Assembly: GCA_964525555.1 (NCBI GenBank)
Contig: CAZGHN010000011.1
Location: 1 to 64,000, forward strand
Source of the DNA: JAFGHJ01 sp964525555
GTDB lineage: Bacteria; Hydrothermota; UBA3072
Reading direction: 5' to 3'
DNA length: 64,000 nt
Every line of letters starts with the position of its first letter. Within the stretch, counting starts at the first letter, position 1. A program made the position numbers and the translations under genes. The notes below the pieces were generated by a model that was not told the DNA's origin, ran no database searches, and was given only the letters and a program-made list of their open reading frames with translations. Shown here in pieces: positions 1 through 8,326 of this stretch.

Positions 1-30
1 CTTCGTTCTCTCAAATTTTCCCTTTGCCAT
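1..30 (-). CDS. tuf: elongation factor Tu, first 10 codons (partial)
   Basis: The reverse complement of the first 30 bases reads MAKGKFERTK, the conserved start of bacterial EF-Tu, the GTPase that delivers aminoacyl-tRNA to the ribosome. A strong AGGAGG lies just upstream of the ATG at 30. The gene runs off the left edge, so nothing beyond the N-terminus can be seen. The identification rests on ten residues plus the ribosome binding site and a strong promoter about 110 bases upstream, as expected for a highly expressed gene. Confidence 0.85.
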   Translation of the reverse strand, partial: MAKGKFERTK

Positions 31-142
31 TGTTTACCTCCTATATAAACAAAAAAATATACACCTCATTTCGAGGCTACGTTAGAGAAAACCTCTCACT
101 ATCATTCAACATTTTTTAACCAAATGCCTAAAAACCGATAGT

Positions 143-170
143 ATATTACAAAGAAAGCCAATCTTGTCAA
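143..170 (-). promoter_or_regulatory. promoter of tuf
   Basis: On the minus strand TTGACA (170-165) is followed after 16 bp by TAATAT (148-143). The predicted transcript has a leader of about 105 bases that includes a small hairpin (CCTC-GAAAT-GAGG near 65-78) before the AGGAGG of tuf. Confidence 0.7.
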
Positions 171-467
171 GGGGTTTTTGAGAAAAAATACTAAATAAAG
201 AAGTCAGAATCCTCAAGTCAGGAGCCAGAATCCCATCACCACAAAAAAAACATTATCTCACACAAAGTCACAAAGTACGCAAAGCCCTCCCTACACATCT
301 TTTTCTGCTTTGTTTTTTTCTACTTACTACTCTCTACTCCCTACTCACTCTCATCTAAATCCTAAATCCAAAATCCTAAATACTAAGTTGGGAACAACAA
401 ATCACACGAACATCACGCTTTTTCTGATTGTTCGTTGCTACTTACTAATCACTTACCTTTCTCTTTC
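171..467. repeat. intergenic repeat block (gap 31-550)
   Basis: This stretch holds no gene. It carries several of the window's short-period repeat families: a CACAAAGTCACAAAG-type unit at 259-284, a TACTTACTACTCTCTACTC-type unit at 312-350 (repeated at about 3651-3692), and an AAATCCTAAATCCAAAATCC-type unit at 352-385. The only other elements in the gap are the tuf promoter and leader on one side and the promoter of the next gene on the other. Confidence 0.7.
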
Positions 468-495
468 TTGACAAAGTCGGAAAAATTCTTATCAT
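468..495 (+). promoter_or_regulatory. promoter of the AraC-family gene
   Basis: TTGACA at 468-473, a 16-bp spacer and TATCAT at 490-495. The predicted start lies about 48 bases before the ATG at 551. Confidence 0.6.
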
Positions 496-550
496 TATCT
501 TGAAGAATAACTTTAGCTAAATTAAAATAAAAAAGGACTAATCGGTTTAG

Positions 551-1666
551 ATGCATAACATATTGGCGGAATCAAAACTAATACCCAATGTCTGTATTAT
601 TGCAATTTTCCAGGCTTTGTTAATGGCTATCTTTCTTTTTACCTTTAAAAAAGGTAAAAAGCAGAGCAACATAATTTTAGGTTTCTGGTTTTCAAGTTTT
701 GCTGCTATTGTAAGCTGTTCATTTATTGTCGGTAATTACGCCTGGGAACCTTTTATAGATTATCATAAATTAATTTTCGTTGTAGGTCAATTATCCCTTC
801 TGATTGGACCTCTACTTTATTTTTATGCAAAATCATTATTGGATGAAAATTTTCGTTTTAAGGAAGACGATTTCATTCACTTATTACCATTTATCGTAAT
901 TACCTGTTATGCAATAGTGGCATTGATCTTTACAAAAAAATTTTATATCTGGGGACATCCCCTGGATATTGTTCGTAACGGTTTTTTCGTATTTCAAAAC
1001 TTATTCTATTGGTTTCTTATTTTACAACTGCTAAAATCATATAAATTTCCTTTTAAAACATTTTTTTCCAATAAAAAAAATTTAAAATATAATTGGATTC
1101 GGTTTTTAATCATTGGCTCATTTGTTTTATGGATTGCGAAGTTACATTCTTTTATATTAGGAATCACACCAACAAATGAAAATTGGTGTACTTATACGGT
1201 TAACGCAAGTTTTTTGGCTTCATTTTTATTTTTTACTTCAATAGTATATTTATCCCTAAAAATACCTGATATTTATTTATTTAGCAAAAAATACATGTAT
1301 TCTCCTTTATCGAAAAAAGATAAAGCAAAATTTATGGAAAAATTATTGAAATATATGGATGAAGAAAAGCCTTATCTGGATCCAACTTTAAATTTAGAAA
1401 CGCTTGCCCAAAGATTATCAATTTCAACAAAATATCTTTCGCAGATTATCAATGAAATGTTTAATCAAAATTTTTATGATTTTGTCAATCAATATCGTGT
1501 TAAGGAGTGTATTAACCGGTTAAAAGATAAAAACAATTCCGGGAAAACTCTCTTGCGTATTGCTTTTGAATGTGGTTTCAATACAAAGTCCACATTCAAT
1601 TCTGTGTTTAAGAAACACACAGGAATAACTCCTAAAGAATTCAGGAATAATCATAACTTAAAATAG
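551..1666 (+). CDS. membrane-anchored AraC-family transcriptional regulator
   Basis: A 371-residue protein. About the first 245 residues are hydrophobic and contain roughly seven membrane segments. The last 100 residues form an AraC/XylS DNA-binding domain: the first helix-turn-helix falls around LAQRLSISTKYLSQIIN and the second around IAFECGFNTKSTFNSVF, ending in the typical F-K-x-x-x-G-x-x-P-x-E-F-R. This layout is known in Bacteroidetes-type bacteria, where the membrane part is thought to sense an envelope or external signal. The gene stands 150 bases upstream of a secreted sorting-domain protein that it may control, which is inference. The ribosome site is weak (AAAGGA about 13 bases upstream). 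Confidence 0.85.
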   Translation: MHNILAESKLIPNVCIIAIFQALLMAIFLFTFKKGKKQSNIILGFWFSSFAAIVSCSFIVGNYAWEPFIDYHKLIFVVGQLSLLIGPLLYFYAKSLLDENFRFKEDDFIHLLPFIVITCYAIVALIFTKKFYIWGHPLDIVRNGFFVFQNLFYWFLILQLLKSYKFPFKTFFSNKKNLKYNWIRFLIIGSFVLWIAKLHSFILGITPTNENWCTYTVNASFLASFLFFTSIVYLSLKIPDIYLFSKKYMYSPLSKKDKAKFMEKLLKYMDEEKPYLDPTLNLETLAQRLSISTKYLSQIINEMFNQNFYDFVNQYRVKECINRLKDKNNSGKTLLRIAFECGFNTKSTFNSVFKKHTGITPKEFRNNHNLK

Positions 1667-1816
1667 CGATTTTAAAATCAAGTAATAGTAAATAAAAAGG
1701 TCCGAATTCTTCCAATCGGTCGACAACTTTCCTCCTTTTCAATATAATTGTTGTAGAGCTGAAAATACCGGCTTAAAAAGAAATTATAAAAAAACAAATT
1801 AAAAAGGAGGGTGAAA

Positions 1817-3175
1817 ATGAAAAAGTTAGTTTTATCTATCCTGGCAAGCTTCACGAAGAAAAGATTGTTGTTAAGTTTTTTAGTTTGTACTTGTGTTTTG
1901 GCTGTTTACCCGCAGGCAGTTTATGTTGACAGCGAAAACGGAGACGATAGTAATCCGGGAACAGAAGCAGCACCGTTTTATTCGATTCATAAGGCTGCAG
2001 AAATTATAGAAAGCAACAGTAATAGCATCTATACAGTTAAAATAAATCCCGGAATCTACGTTTTAGATAGTTTTGTATCTATCTCCACAGAAAAAGATAT
2101 GACAGGTAGAAGAATTGTATTCGAAGCCAATATCCTACCCGATGATGCATCATGGGACCCGTTGAAAATGCCGGTAGTTGTAAATAGATCACAAGAAGGA
2201 AAGATACCAGGATTTGATCACATGGCCGGTTTTTTAATTGAAGAAAGTCATGTTACAATTAGAGGGATTAAATTTCTTGGCCATTTCTATCCAAACACCT
2301 ATTATTATCCGATTACCAGAATAAACAAAGAAAAAGTAGATTTATTAGTCGAACAATGTATGTTTGTTGGGGATGAAAATGCGTCACGAATTCAGGTAGG
2401 GGTACTTGCACATGGCGATACAGTTAAAGTTGATCATTGTGTCTTTTATAACTGCGATAACGGAGTTGTATTTTGGCTAACTGGAGTATCGGTACCTAAA
2501 ACCGGAAATAGTTTTACCAATTCTATAGTTTTTGGTGGATTCCATGCAATTTGGACCTCAGATGCGGACGGAGATTTCAGCTTTAAGAATAATATAATTT
2601 CAGATTGCGAATATGCATGGGTTAAAAACTACTACAATTCTACAGTATATACTTTAGATACCTGTGTAATAGTAAATAATCAAAATTACCAGGGAGTATG
2701 GCATCCGGGAGGTGTTGTTCCGGAAGCCTTTACAGTAATCGAGAATGACGTTATAAAAACAGGCGAAATTTCATTAAGATTTATAGATAATTTAAATAAT
2801 CCAATACCGATCGATTATCTACATATTCTGCCGGATTCACTTGGATATGATCTCAACGCGGGATTATTTAAAGGTGACACATCTGCCGTTAGGGGAACAT
2901 TAATCAACCACGAAAAATTTAAATTATTGCAAAATTTTCCCAATCCTTTTAAATCATCAACAACCATAAAATATAATCTATCAAATGCCAATTATGTTAC
3001 TCTAAAAGTATACAATGTCGCAGGTCAAGAAATAGCAATATTGGTAAATGGATTTCAAATAGCAGGGGAACATGAAATAGAATGGAAGCCCAAAAAAATG
3101 GCAAGCGGAATATACTTTTACAAATTAGAAGCCGGAGATTTTTCAGCTTCAAGAAAATCAATATTACAAAAGTGA
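1817..3175 (+). CDS. secreted parallel beta-helix protein with type IX sorting domain
   Basis: AGGAGG at 1805-1810 supports the ATG at 1817 rather than the GTG at 1811, giving 452 residues. A lysine-rich N-terminus and hydrophobic stretch act as the signal peptide. The segment VDSENGDDSNPGTEAAPF matches the opening of DUF1565-type right-handed beta-helix proteins, followed by helix-like coils to about residue 300. The last 80 residues have the Por/T9SS sorting-domain pattern: LLQNFPNPF, then YNLSNANYVTLKVYN, and a terminal ASGIYFYKLEAG. It is therefore predicted to be exported through the outer membrane and surface-attached. Its substrate is unknown; a polysaccharide-binding or lyase role is possible but no catalytic residues are recognised. 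Confidence 0.8.
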   Translation: MKKLVLSILASFTKKRLLLSFLVCTCVLAVYPQAVYVDSENGDDSNPGTEAAPFYSIHKAAEIIESNSNSIYTVKINPGIYVLDSFVSISTEKDMTGRRIVFEANILPDDASWDPLKMPVVVNRSQEGKIPGFDHMAGFLIEESHVTIRGIKFLGHFYPNTYYYPITRINKEKVDLLVEQCMFVGDENASRIQVGVLAHGDTVKVDHCVFYNCDNGVVFWLTGVSVPKTGNSFTNSIVFGGFHAIWTSDADGDFSFKNNIISDCEYAWVKNYYNSTVYTLDTCVIVNNQNYQGVWHPGGVVPEAFTVIENDVIKTGEISLRFIDNLNNPIPIDYLHILPDSLGYDLNAGLFKGDTSAVRGTLINHEKFKLLQNFPNPFKSSTTIKYNLSNANYVTLKVYNVAGQEIAILVNGFQIAGEHEIEWKPKKMASGIYFYKLEAGDFSASRKSILQK

Positions 3176-3225
3176 GTCTGGAGTTTACTGTAAGTAAAAG
3201 TTCAATAAAAACATAGGAATTAATT

Positions 3226-3251
3226 AAGGGGGGGTATCTTAACCTCCCCTT
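3226..3251 (+). terminator. G/C-rich hairpin after the beta-helix gene
   Basis: Arms AAGGGGGGG (3226-3234) and CCTCCCCTT (3243-3251) pair with one mismatch around an 8-base loop. No clear T-run follows, so factor-independent termination is only likely. Confidence 0.4.
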
Positions 3252-3348
3252 CTAATTCCCAATATCCTAATCATCTAATTAACTGATTCCAAGGATCTAC
3301 GCCGGGGGTTGCTTATTTTCCGATTCTTAATAATATCCTGGAGAAAAT

Positions 3349-3420
3349 GCTGGTGTAGCTCAATCGGTAGAGCGGCGCATTCGTAATGCGCAGGTAAGCG
3401 GTTCGATCCCGCTCACCAGC
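3349..3420 (+). tRNA. tRNA-Thr(CGT)
   Basis: A complete 72-base cloverleaf: acceptor GCTGGTG/CACCAGC, D arm GCTC/GAGC, anticodon stem GCGCA/TGCGC with loop TTCGTAA (anticodon CGT), T arm AGCGG-TTCGATC-CCGCT. CCA is not encoded. Confidence 0.95.
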
Positions 3421-3433
3421 TTTTTCTCTAAAT

Positions 3434-3522
3434 GGAGAGGTGACCGAGCGGCCGAAGGTGCACGATTGGAAATCGTGTTTCCATTTAATCGTGGAACCAG
3501 GGTTCGAATCCCTGCCTCTCCG
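3434..3522 (+). tRNA. tRNA-Ser(GGA)
   Basis: An 89-base class II tRNA: acceptor GGAGAGG/CCTCTCC with discriminator G, anticodon stem CACGA/TCGTG with loop TTGGAAA (anticodon GGA), a long variable arm, and T loop TTCGAAT. It follows tRNA-Thr by 13 bases and is followed by a T-run, so the two are probably co-transcribed. Confidence 0.95.
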
Positions 3523-3533
3523 TTTTTTAATTA

Positions 3534-3692
3534 GCCACGGATTAACACGGATAAACACTGATTTTCTTTAGTTATTTTTACTGAAACCTGGGACCCGGTG
3601 CCTAGTACCTAACCATAGCCACTAAGGCACCAAGATACAAAGTTTTTTTCTGTTATTTCTACTGCTTACTACTCTCTACTCATTATTCATTA
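3534..3692. repeat. intergenic repeat block
   Basis: Three periodic units lie in tandem: GCCACGGATTAACACGG-type (3534-3562), GCCACTAAGGCACCAAG-type (3617-3642) and a TACTGCTTACTACTCTC-type unit (about 3651-3692) that matches 312-350. Confidence 0.7.
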
Positions 3693-3750
3693 CCAATAAA
3701 CCAATTTATAATTGACTGATAACTATTCCCGCTTTTTCGGAAATTCATCC

Positions 3751-3779
3751 TTGACATTTATACTCTTTTTCATTACGAT
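3751..3779 (+). promoter_or_regulatory. promoter placing the next gene leaderless
   Basis: TTGACA (3751-3756), a 17-bp spacer and TACGAT (3774-3779) end only 8 bases before the ATG at 3788. No Shine-Dalgarno is present, so the transcript would start at or next to the start codon. Confidence 0.6.
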
Positions 3780-3787
3780 TTATTATT

Positions 3788-4591
3788 ATGAACACATGGT
3801 CTAATATACAAACATCAATAGAAGACCCTGAAATTGACAAAATAAACAAAATCGAAGAGAAACTTGGTAGATTGCCCGATAAAACAAATCAAATACGCGA
3901 ATTAATCACGAGATTTGAAGTATGTCACTTCAAATATCAGGAACACTTAGAAAAAATTAAAAATTCTATAATGAACCTGCAACTCGCCACTGATCCGGTA
4001 AATATAGGAATAAATCATATTAAAAATGGCGAAAACGCATGGAAAAATGATAAAACAGGAAGAAGTAAAATGGGCCAGCAATATGTCTGGGCAATTGAAA
4101 AATGGTTGGGAGATTATCCTAAAACAAAAACACCCAAAGGCTATAATGAAGAATTAAATAAACAAATTGAAAGATGGTTGGGCGATAAAAATCCGGATAA
4201 AGAGAGAATAGTTCGTCTATTATTAGCAAGATTGGTTTGGGATTGGAAATTATACGAAGAACTACAACAGGGAGAAAAATATAAAGACCTTGAATTTCAA
4301 GCTTGCAGAATGGATATTTGCCATTACGCTTTTCCCGTAAACCTTGATTTATTACTTGAAGGAATAGGAAAAATGAAAGCAGTTGAAAATTTTGAGGGAT
4401 GTGGTTCATTTAATCACAATATAAAGAAATTCGTAGAAAACGAATTTTTAATTTTGAATAATTTACTAAAATCAATTTCAAATAACAGTAACTCGAATAA
4501 AGACGAATTAATTAAATTCTGGCTGATTGCTTGCCTGGCTAAAACATTAAAAGAACAAGTTAAATTAACAAAAGCTGTAGAAATAAATTAA
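3788..4591 (+). CDS. hypothetical protein with a repeated WLGD motif
   Basis: A 267-residue protein, highly charged and mostly helical by composition, with no signal peptide or membrane segment. I do not recognise a family. A short internal duplication is visible: AIEKWLGDYP near residue 102 and QIERWLGDKNP near 126. Further on come several Cys/His residues (ACRMDICHYAF, about 173-183). The gene stands alone behind two tRNA genes, with its own promoter and no ribosome site. Confidence 0.7.
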   Translation: MNTWSNIQTSIEDPEIDKINKIEEKLGRLPDKTNQIRELITRFEVCHFKYQEHLEKIKNSIMNLQLATDPVNIGINHIKNGENAWKNDKTGRSKMGQQYVWAIEKWLGDYPKTKTPKGYNEELNKQIERWLGDKNPDKERIVRLLLARLVWDWKLYEELQQGEKYKDLEFQACRMDICHYAFPVNLDLLLEGIGKMKAVENFEGCGSFNHNIKKFVENEFLILNNLLKSISNNSNSNKDELIKFWLIACLAKTLKEQVKLTKAVEIN

Positions 4592-4704
4592 AGTAGCTAA
4601 AGTTCTTATATTATAATAATTAAATTTCCGGGGGTAGGTTTTTTACCAATCGTTTAAAATACTAACTGAACAATTAACTATCTTAAACCTTTTTAGTTTC
4701 AAAT

Positions 4705-6111
4705 CTACCATTTACCGCTTTCCAGATATTCATCGATAGCTTTTGCGGACTTTCTGCCTGCGCCCATTGCGGCTATAACAGTCGCTTCACCGGTTACTAT
4801 ATCTCCACCTGCAAATACACCTTTCATCGATGTCTTGCCGGTCTCCCCATCTGCCTCGATGTACCCCCACTTGTTTCTTTTTATCCCCGGAGTAGCATCT
4901 AAAAGTATTGGATTTGTATTTTGTCCTATCGCAATGACAACTGTATCGACATCATAAATAAATTCGCTTCCCTCGATTTGAACGGGTCTTCTCCTACCCG
5001 AATCGTCCTCTTTTCCGAGTTCCATCCTGATCATCTTTATTGATTTAACCCAACCTTTTTCATCTCCTATAAATTCAAGCGGATTTACGAGAAGATCGAA
5101 TATTACTCCTTCTTCCTCTGCATTATCGATTTCCTCATTTCTTGCCGGCATTTCCTGACGCGAACGTCTATAAATTATGTGAACCTCTTTCGCACCAAGA
5201 CGAATAGCACTACGAGCAGAATCCATGGCAACGTTGCCGCCGCCTACAACAGCGACTTTTTTACCTATTCTTATCGGGGTATCGTATTCGGGGAATTTAT
5301 ATGCCTTCATTAAATTAATTCTCGTTAAAAATTCGTTAGCTGAATATATACCCAATAGATTCTCGCCCTTAATACCGAGAAATCTGGGAAGCCCAGCTCC
5401 TAACCCAAGAAATATAGCTTCATAACCTTCCTCGAAAAGCTGCTCTATTGTAATTGTTTTTCCAACGATCACATTACACTCAAGTTCTACACCCATTGCC
5501 TTAAGAGCTTCGACTTCTCTGCCTACAATTGCTTTCGGGAGTCTGAATTCCGGAATGCCGTAAACAAGAACACCTCCGGGTCTGTGCAGAGCCTCAAAAA
5601 TCTTAACATCGTATCCCATTCTTGCGCAATCCGCTGCAACAGTCAGACCTGCGGGACCAGAACCAACAACAGCAACTTTTTTATTCTTTTTAGCTTGCAT
5701 TGCCGGTACTTTACTTTTAGCACTACGAGCCTCGTAATCCGCAGCAAAACGTTCGAGCCTGCCTATCGCTATGGGACTACCCTTTATACCCAGAACGCAC
5801 TGTGCCTCACACTGCTCTTCCTGGGGGCAAACTCTGCCTGTCATACACGGGAGAATATCGTCTTCTTTTATTTTCCTTGCCGCTTCGGTGTATTTACTTT
5901 CAACTATAAGTTTTATGAACTCGGGAATATTGATATCGACCGGGCAGCCCTTAACACAAAGGGGTTTAGGGCACTGTAAACATCGCTCGGCTTCACGCTT
6001 TGCCTGTTCTTCAGTGTAACCTAATGCAACTTCGTTAAAATTCTTTACTCTCTGGCCTACTTCCTGTTTCGGCATCGGCTCACGAGAAACCTTTCGATTC
6101 TTATCGATCAT
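4705..6111 (-). CDS. nfnB: NfnB, large subunit of NADH-dependent reduced ferredoxin:NADP+ oxidoreductase
   Basis: A GltD-like flavoprotein of 468 residues. The N-terminal Cys clusters CLQCPKPLCVKGCPV and CMTGRVCPQEEQCEAQC bind two [4Fe-4S] clusters. An FAD Rossmann motif (GSGPAGLTVAADCARMG) and an NADP-type motif (GGGNVAMDSARSAIRLG) follow. With NfnA it forms the flavin-bifurcating complex that couples ferredoxin and NADH to NADP+; the same family includes sulfide dehydrogenase SudA, which sequence alone does not exclude. The ATG at 6111 shares one base with the nfnA stop (TGATG), so I prefer it to the GTG at 6114. Confidence 0.88.
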   Translation of the reverse strand: MIDKNRKVSREPMPKQEVGQRVKNFNEVALGYTEEQAKREAERCLQCPKPLCVKGCPVDINIPEFIKLIVESKYTEAARKIKEDDILPCMTGRVCPQEEQCEAQCVLGIKGSPIAIGRLERFAADYEARSAKSKVPAMQAKKNKKVAVVGSGPAGLTVAADCARMGYDVKIFEALHRPGGVLVYGIPEFRLPKAIVGREVEALKAMGVELECNVIVGKTITIEQLFEEGYEAIFLGLGAGLPRFLGIKGENLLGIYSANEFLTRINLMKAYKFPEYDTPIRIGKKVAVVGGGNVAMDSARSAIRLGAKEVHIIYRRSRQEMPARNEEIDNAEEEGVIFDLLVNPLEFIGDEKGWVKSIKMIRMELGKEDDSGRRRPVQIEGSEFIYDVDTVVIAIGQNTNPILLDATPGIKRNKWGYIEADGETGKTSMKGVFAGGDIVTGEATVIAAMGAGRKSAKAIDEYLESGKW

Positions 6112-6947
6112 CACTCTTCACACTTACAGCCTTTATAGCCGTCAAGCGCTTCTTTTTCCTCTTTCTCGTATGTAGAGAGCCGTTTTATTAACAGATCGAA
6201 ATTTACTTTATGCCCGTCGAACTCCGGACCATCGACACACGCAAATTTAGTTTTTCCGTCAACCTCGACTCTACATCCGCCACACATACCGGTCGCATCC
6301 ATCATTGTTGAATTGAGGGAAACTATTGTTTTAACATTATATTGTTTTGTCATTTCTGAGATTTTCTTCATCATTATTGCAGGACCAATAGCGATCACAA
6401 GGTCCATTTTTCTTCCGGCATTTTCAAGTTCCTGTAATTCATCGGTAGTAAATCCTTTCTTTCCGTAAGAACCATCATCTGTCAAAACATATAACTCATC
6501 CGAAGCTTTTCCCATCTCTTCTTCTAAGATAACATGCTCTTTATTTCTGAAACCTATTATGGAAATCACATAATTCCCAGCTTCTTTAAACGCCTTTGTC
6601 TCGGGATAAACAATAGCAGTCCCAACGCCTCCGCCTATTGTTACTACAGTTCCTATTTTTTCTACTTTAGCAGGATGTCCGAGTGGTCCGACTACATCGC
6701 AAATAAAATCTCCGGCATTTAGCTCTCCGAGTTTATACGTAGTTTTACCCACTTCCTGAACGAATATCGTTATAGTTCCTTTGTCCTTATCGGCTTCTGC
6801 TATTGTAATAGGAATCCGCTCACCTACCTCATCTACCTTTAGAACAACAAACTGTCCCGGTTGGTAGTTTTTAGGCACAAGCGGTGCTTCTATTACGAAT
6901 TTATTTAAATTCGGTCCAATTTTTTCTTTCTTCAATATCTTATACAT
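6111..6947 (-). CDS. nfnA: NfnA, small subunit of NADH-dependent reduced ferredoxin:NADP+ oxidoreductase
   Basis: A 278-residue member of the ferredoxin-NADP reductase / dihydroorotate dehydrogenase electron-transfer family. The FAD region contains NYQPGQFVVLKVDE and RIPITIAEAD, the NAD region GGGVGTAIVYPETKAF, and the C-terminal [2Fe-2S] region MCGGCRVEVDG...FACVDGPEFDG. It carries electrons from NADH in the NfnAB complex and is translationally coupled to nfnB. The start ATG has AGGAG seven bases upstream. SudB of sulfide dehydrogenase is the alternative name. Confidence 0.88.
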   Translation of the reverse strand: MYKILKKEKIGPNLNKFVIEAPLVPKNYQPGQFVVLKVDEVGERIPITIAEADKDKGTITIFVQEVGKTTYKLGELNAGDFICDVVGPLGHPAKVEKIGTVVTIGGGVGTAIVYPETKAFKEAGNYVISIIGFRNKEHVILEEEMGKASDELYVLTDDGSYGKKGFTTDELQELENAGRKMDLVIAIGPAIMMKKISEMTKQYNVKTIVSLNSTMMDATGMCGGCRVEVDGKTKFACVDGPEFDGHKVNFDLLIKRLSTYEKEEKEALDGYKGCKCEE

Positions 6948-7026
6948 GCATAACTCCTATAATTGCTTATCTTTATATACCTTAATTATTTGTTATTACG
7001 GGATATAAAAGTTTATTAAGATTTTA

Positions 7027-7054
7027 AATATACAATATTCAATAGAAATGTCAA
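7027..7054 (-). promoter_or_regulatory. promoter of nfnAB
   Basis: TTGACA (7054-7049), a 16-bp spacer and TATATT (7032-7027) on the minus strand, with a leader of about 70 bases before nfnA. Confidence 0.7.
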
Positions 7055-7059
7055 TGGGA

Positions 7060-7086
7060 GATTTTGAACCATCAAGGTTCAAAATC
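7060..7086 (-). promoter_or_regulatory. perfect inverted repeat just upstream of the nfnAB -35 box
   Basis: Eleven-base arms GATTTTGAACC and GGTTCAAAATC flank a 5-base loop, five bases upstream of the -35 box. A near copy sits in the same place at the TonB-receptor promoter (15163-15187). No T-run follows on the minus strand, so it looks more like a protein-binding site than a terminator. Confidence 0.5.
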
Positions 7087-7087
7087 A

Positions 7088-7190
7088 GTTGAGTAGTGAA
7101 ATAGTTAATTGGTAAATTAGTAAAAAACAAGAACAAAAAGAAAGATTTTAGAATTTAGAAGTTTGGAGTTAGAAGTTAGAATTACATCAC
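7088..7190. repeat. intergenic repeat block
   Basis: Low-complexity units of the AATTGGTAAATTAGTAAAAA and GAAGTTAGAAGTTAGAA types, which recur in other gaps (15190, 51360, 57165). Confidence 0.6.
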
Positions 7191-7193
7191 ACC

Positions 7194-7586
7194 CTATTTA
7201 TTTTTTCTACTCGGCATATTTCGGATTTTTTCTCCGGCTAAACCCATAAAACCCCCAACAAGCACAGATGCTCCACCAGCTATTGTAAAAGTCGCCATCC
7301 AAGAAAATTGTTGTGATAAAGTTAAATTAATATCTAACTCTAATCCTCCTGCCATTGTCTTTAAAAACCAGATCAATGTGAAAATATAGAGAACCAAAAT
7401 AATAAATGCTGCAATTGAACCATATATGAAACCTCTTTTCTTCGCCACCAAACCAGTATAAAAGGAAGGAAATATTCCTACGATCAAAACTGTTGAAACA
7501 ATAAACCTGATAGACCATGTAAATCCGTACATACTACGCTCAATCTCCTTGATCCATTCAAGTTGATTAATGATAAAATTTAACAT
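7194..7586 (-). CDS. small integral membrane protein of unknown function
   Basis: A 130-residue protein with three hydrophobic segments at about 24-46, 52-77 and 92-117, and a basic C-terminal tail (RNMPSRKNK). I do not recognise the family. It lies 36 bases downstream of rpiA on the same strand and is probably the last gene of that operon. Glycine-rich GGASVLVGGFMGLAG in the third segment suggests tight helix packing. Confidence 0.75.
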   Translation of the reverse strand: MLNFIINQLEWIKEIERSMYGFTWSIRFIVSTVLIVGIFPSFYTGLVAKKRGFIYGSIAAFIILVLYIFTLIWFLKTMAGGLELDINLTLSQQFSWMATFTIAGGASVLVGGFMGLAGEKIRNMPSRKNK

Positions 7587-7622
7587 AATTACTTTTAACC
7601 ACTAAATACTATCTTCTAACGA

Positions 7623-8297
7623 CTAACTTCTTTTAATAATTTCAACTCCATCTCCCTTCCCGACAATAACAATATCCACAATATCCAGAAATAGGCCATT
7701 TTCGACGACACCGGGAATCATATTTAATTCGATTTCCAATTTATAAGCGTCTTCGATTACGCCTAGACTCGCATCTATTATATGATTACCGCTATCGGTA
7801 AGGTATTTTTCACCTTCTTTCATCCTGATTTTGGGATTATATCCTTTTATCTCCAACTTTTTGAAAACATTGCCAAGCGCATAAGGAACCACTTCGATAG
7901 GTAATGGAAAAACACCCAATTTATCTACCATTTTAGCGGCATTTACTACCCATAGATTTTTTACCGAAGACTTTGCAACCACTTTTTCGAATAATAATGC
8001 TCCTCCGCCTCCCTTTATTCCGTTAAAGTCAGGATCAACCTCGTCGGCACCGTCAATAGTTAAATCTATCTTCTCCACATCATCTATGGTTAAAAGAGGA
8101 ATATTTAAAGATTCTGCTAATTTATCGGTGGAAGACGACGTTGATACTGCCTTTATTTTCAAACCATCTTTAACCATCTCCCCTATTTTTTTTATCGCAT
8201 AATAAAATGTCGAACCCGTACCAAGACCTAAAATCATTCCGTCGGATATGAATTCTGAAACAGCTGAACCGGCTAATTCTTTTTCTTTATCGATCAT
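7623..8297 (-). CDS. rpiA: ribose-5-phosphate isomerase A
   Basis: Interconverts ribose 5-phosphate and ribulose 5-phosphate in the pentose phosphate pathway. At 224 residues it is the usual RpiA length. Family motifs are present: LGLGTGSTFYYAIKKI near the N-terminus, the active-site block DGADEVDPDFNGIKGGGGAL, KMVDKLG, and the C-terminal IPGVVENGLF. A strong GGAGG precedes the ATG. It sits between a methyltransferase (29 bases upstream) and a membrane protein on the same strand. Confidence 0.95.
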   Translation of the reverse strand: MIDKEKELAGSAVSEFISDGMILGLGTGSTFYYAIKKIGEMVKDGLKIKAVSTSSSTDKLAESLNIPLLTIDDVEKIDLTIDGADEVDPDFNGIKGGGGALLFEKVVAKSSVKNLWVVNAAKMVDKLGVFPLPIEVVPYALGNVFKKLEIKGYNPKIRMKEGEKYLTDSGNHIIDASLGVIEDAYKLEIELNMIPGVVENGLFLDIVDIVIVGKGDGVEIIKRS

Positions 8298-8326
8298 TCA
8301 ATACTCCTCCTTAAATTTTGCCATTA

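Noticed and set aside
3313..3558. Minus-strand open frame of 81 codons
   Set aside because: It is antisense to the two tRNA genes; its apparent protein is just the reverse of tRNA arms.
5584..6019. Plus-strand frames opposite nfnB
   Set aside because: They are shadows of the strongly conserved nfnB gene and have no recognisable domain.
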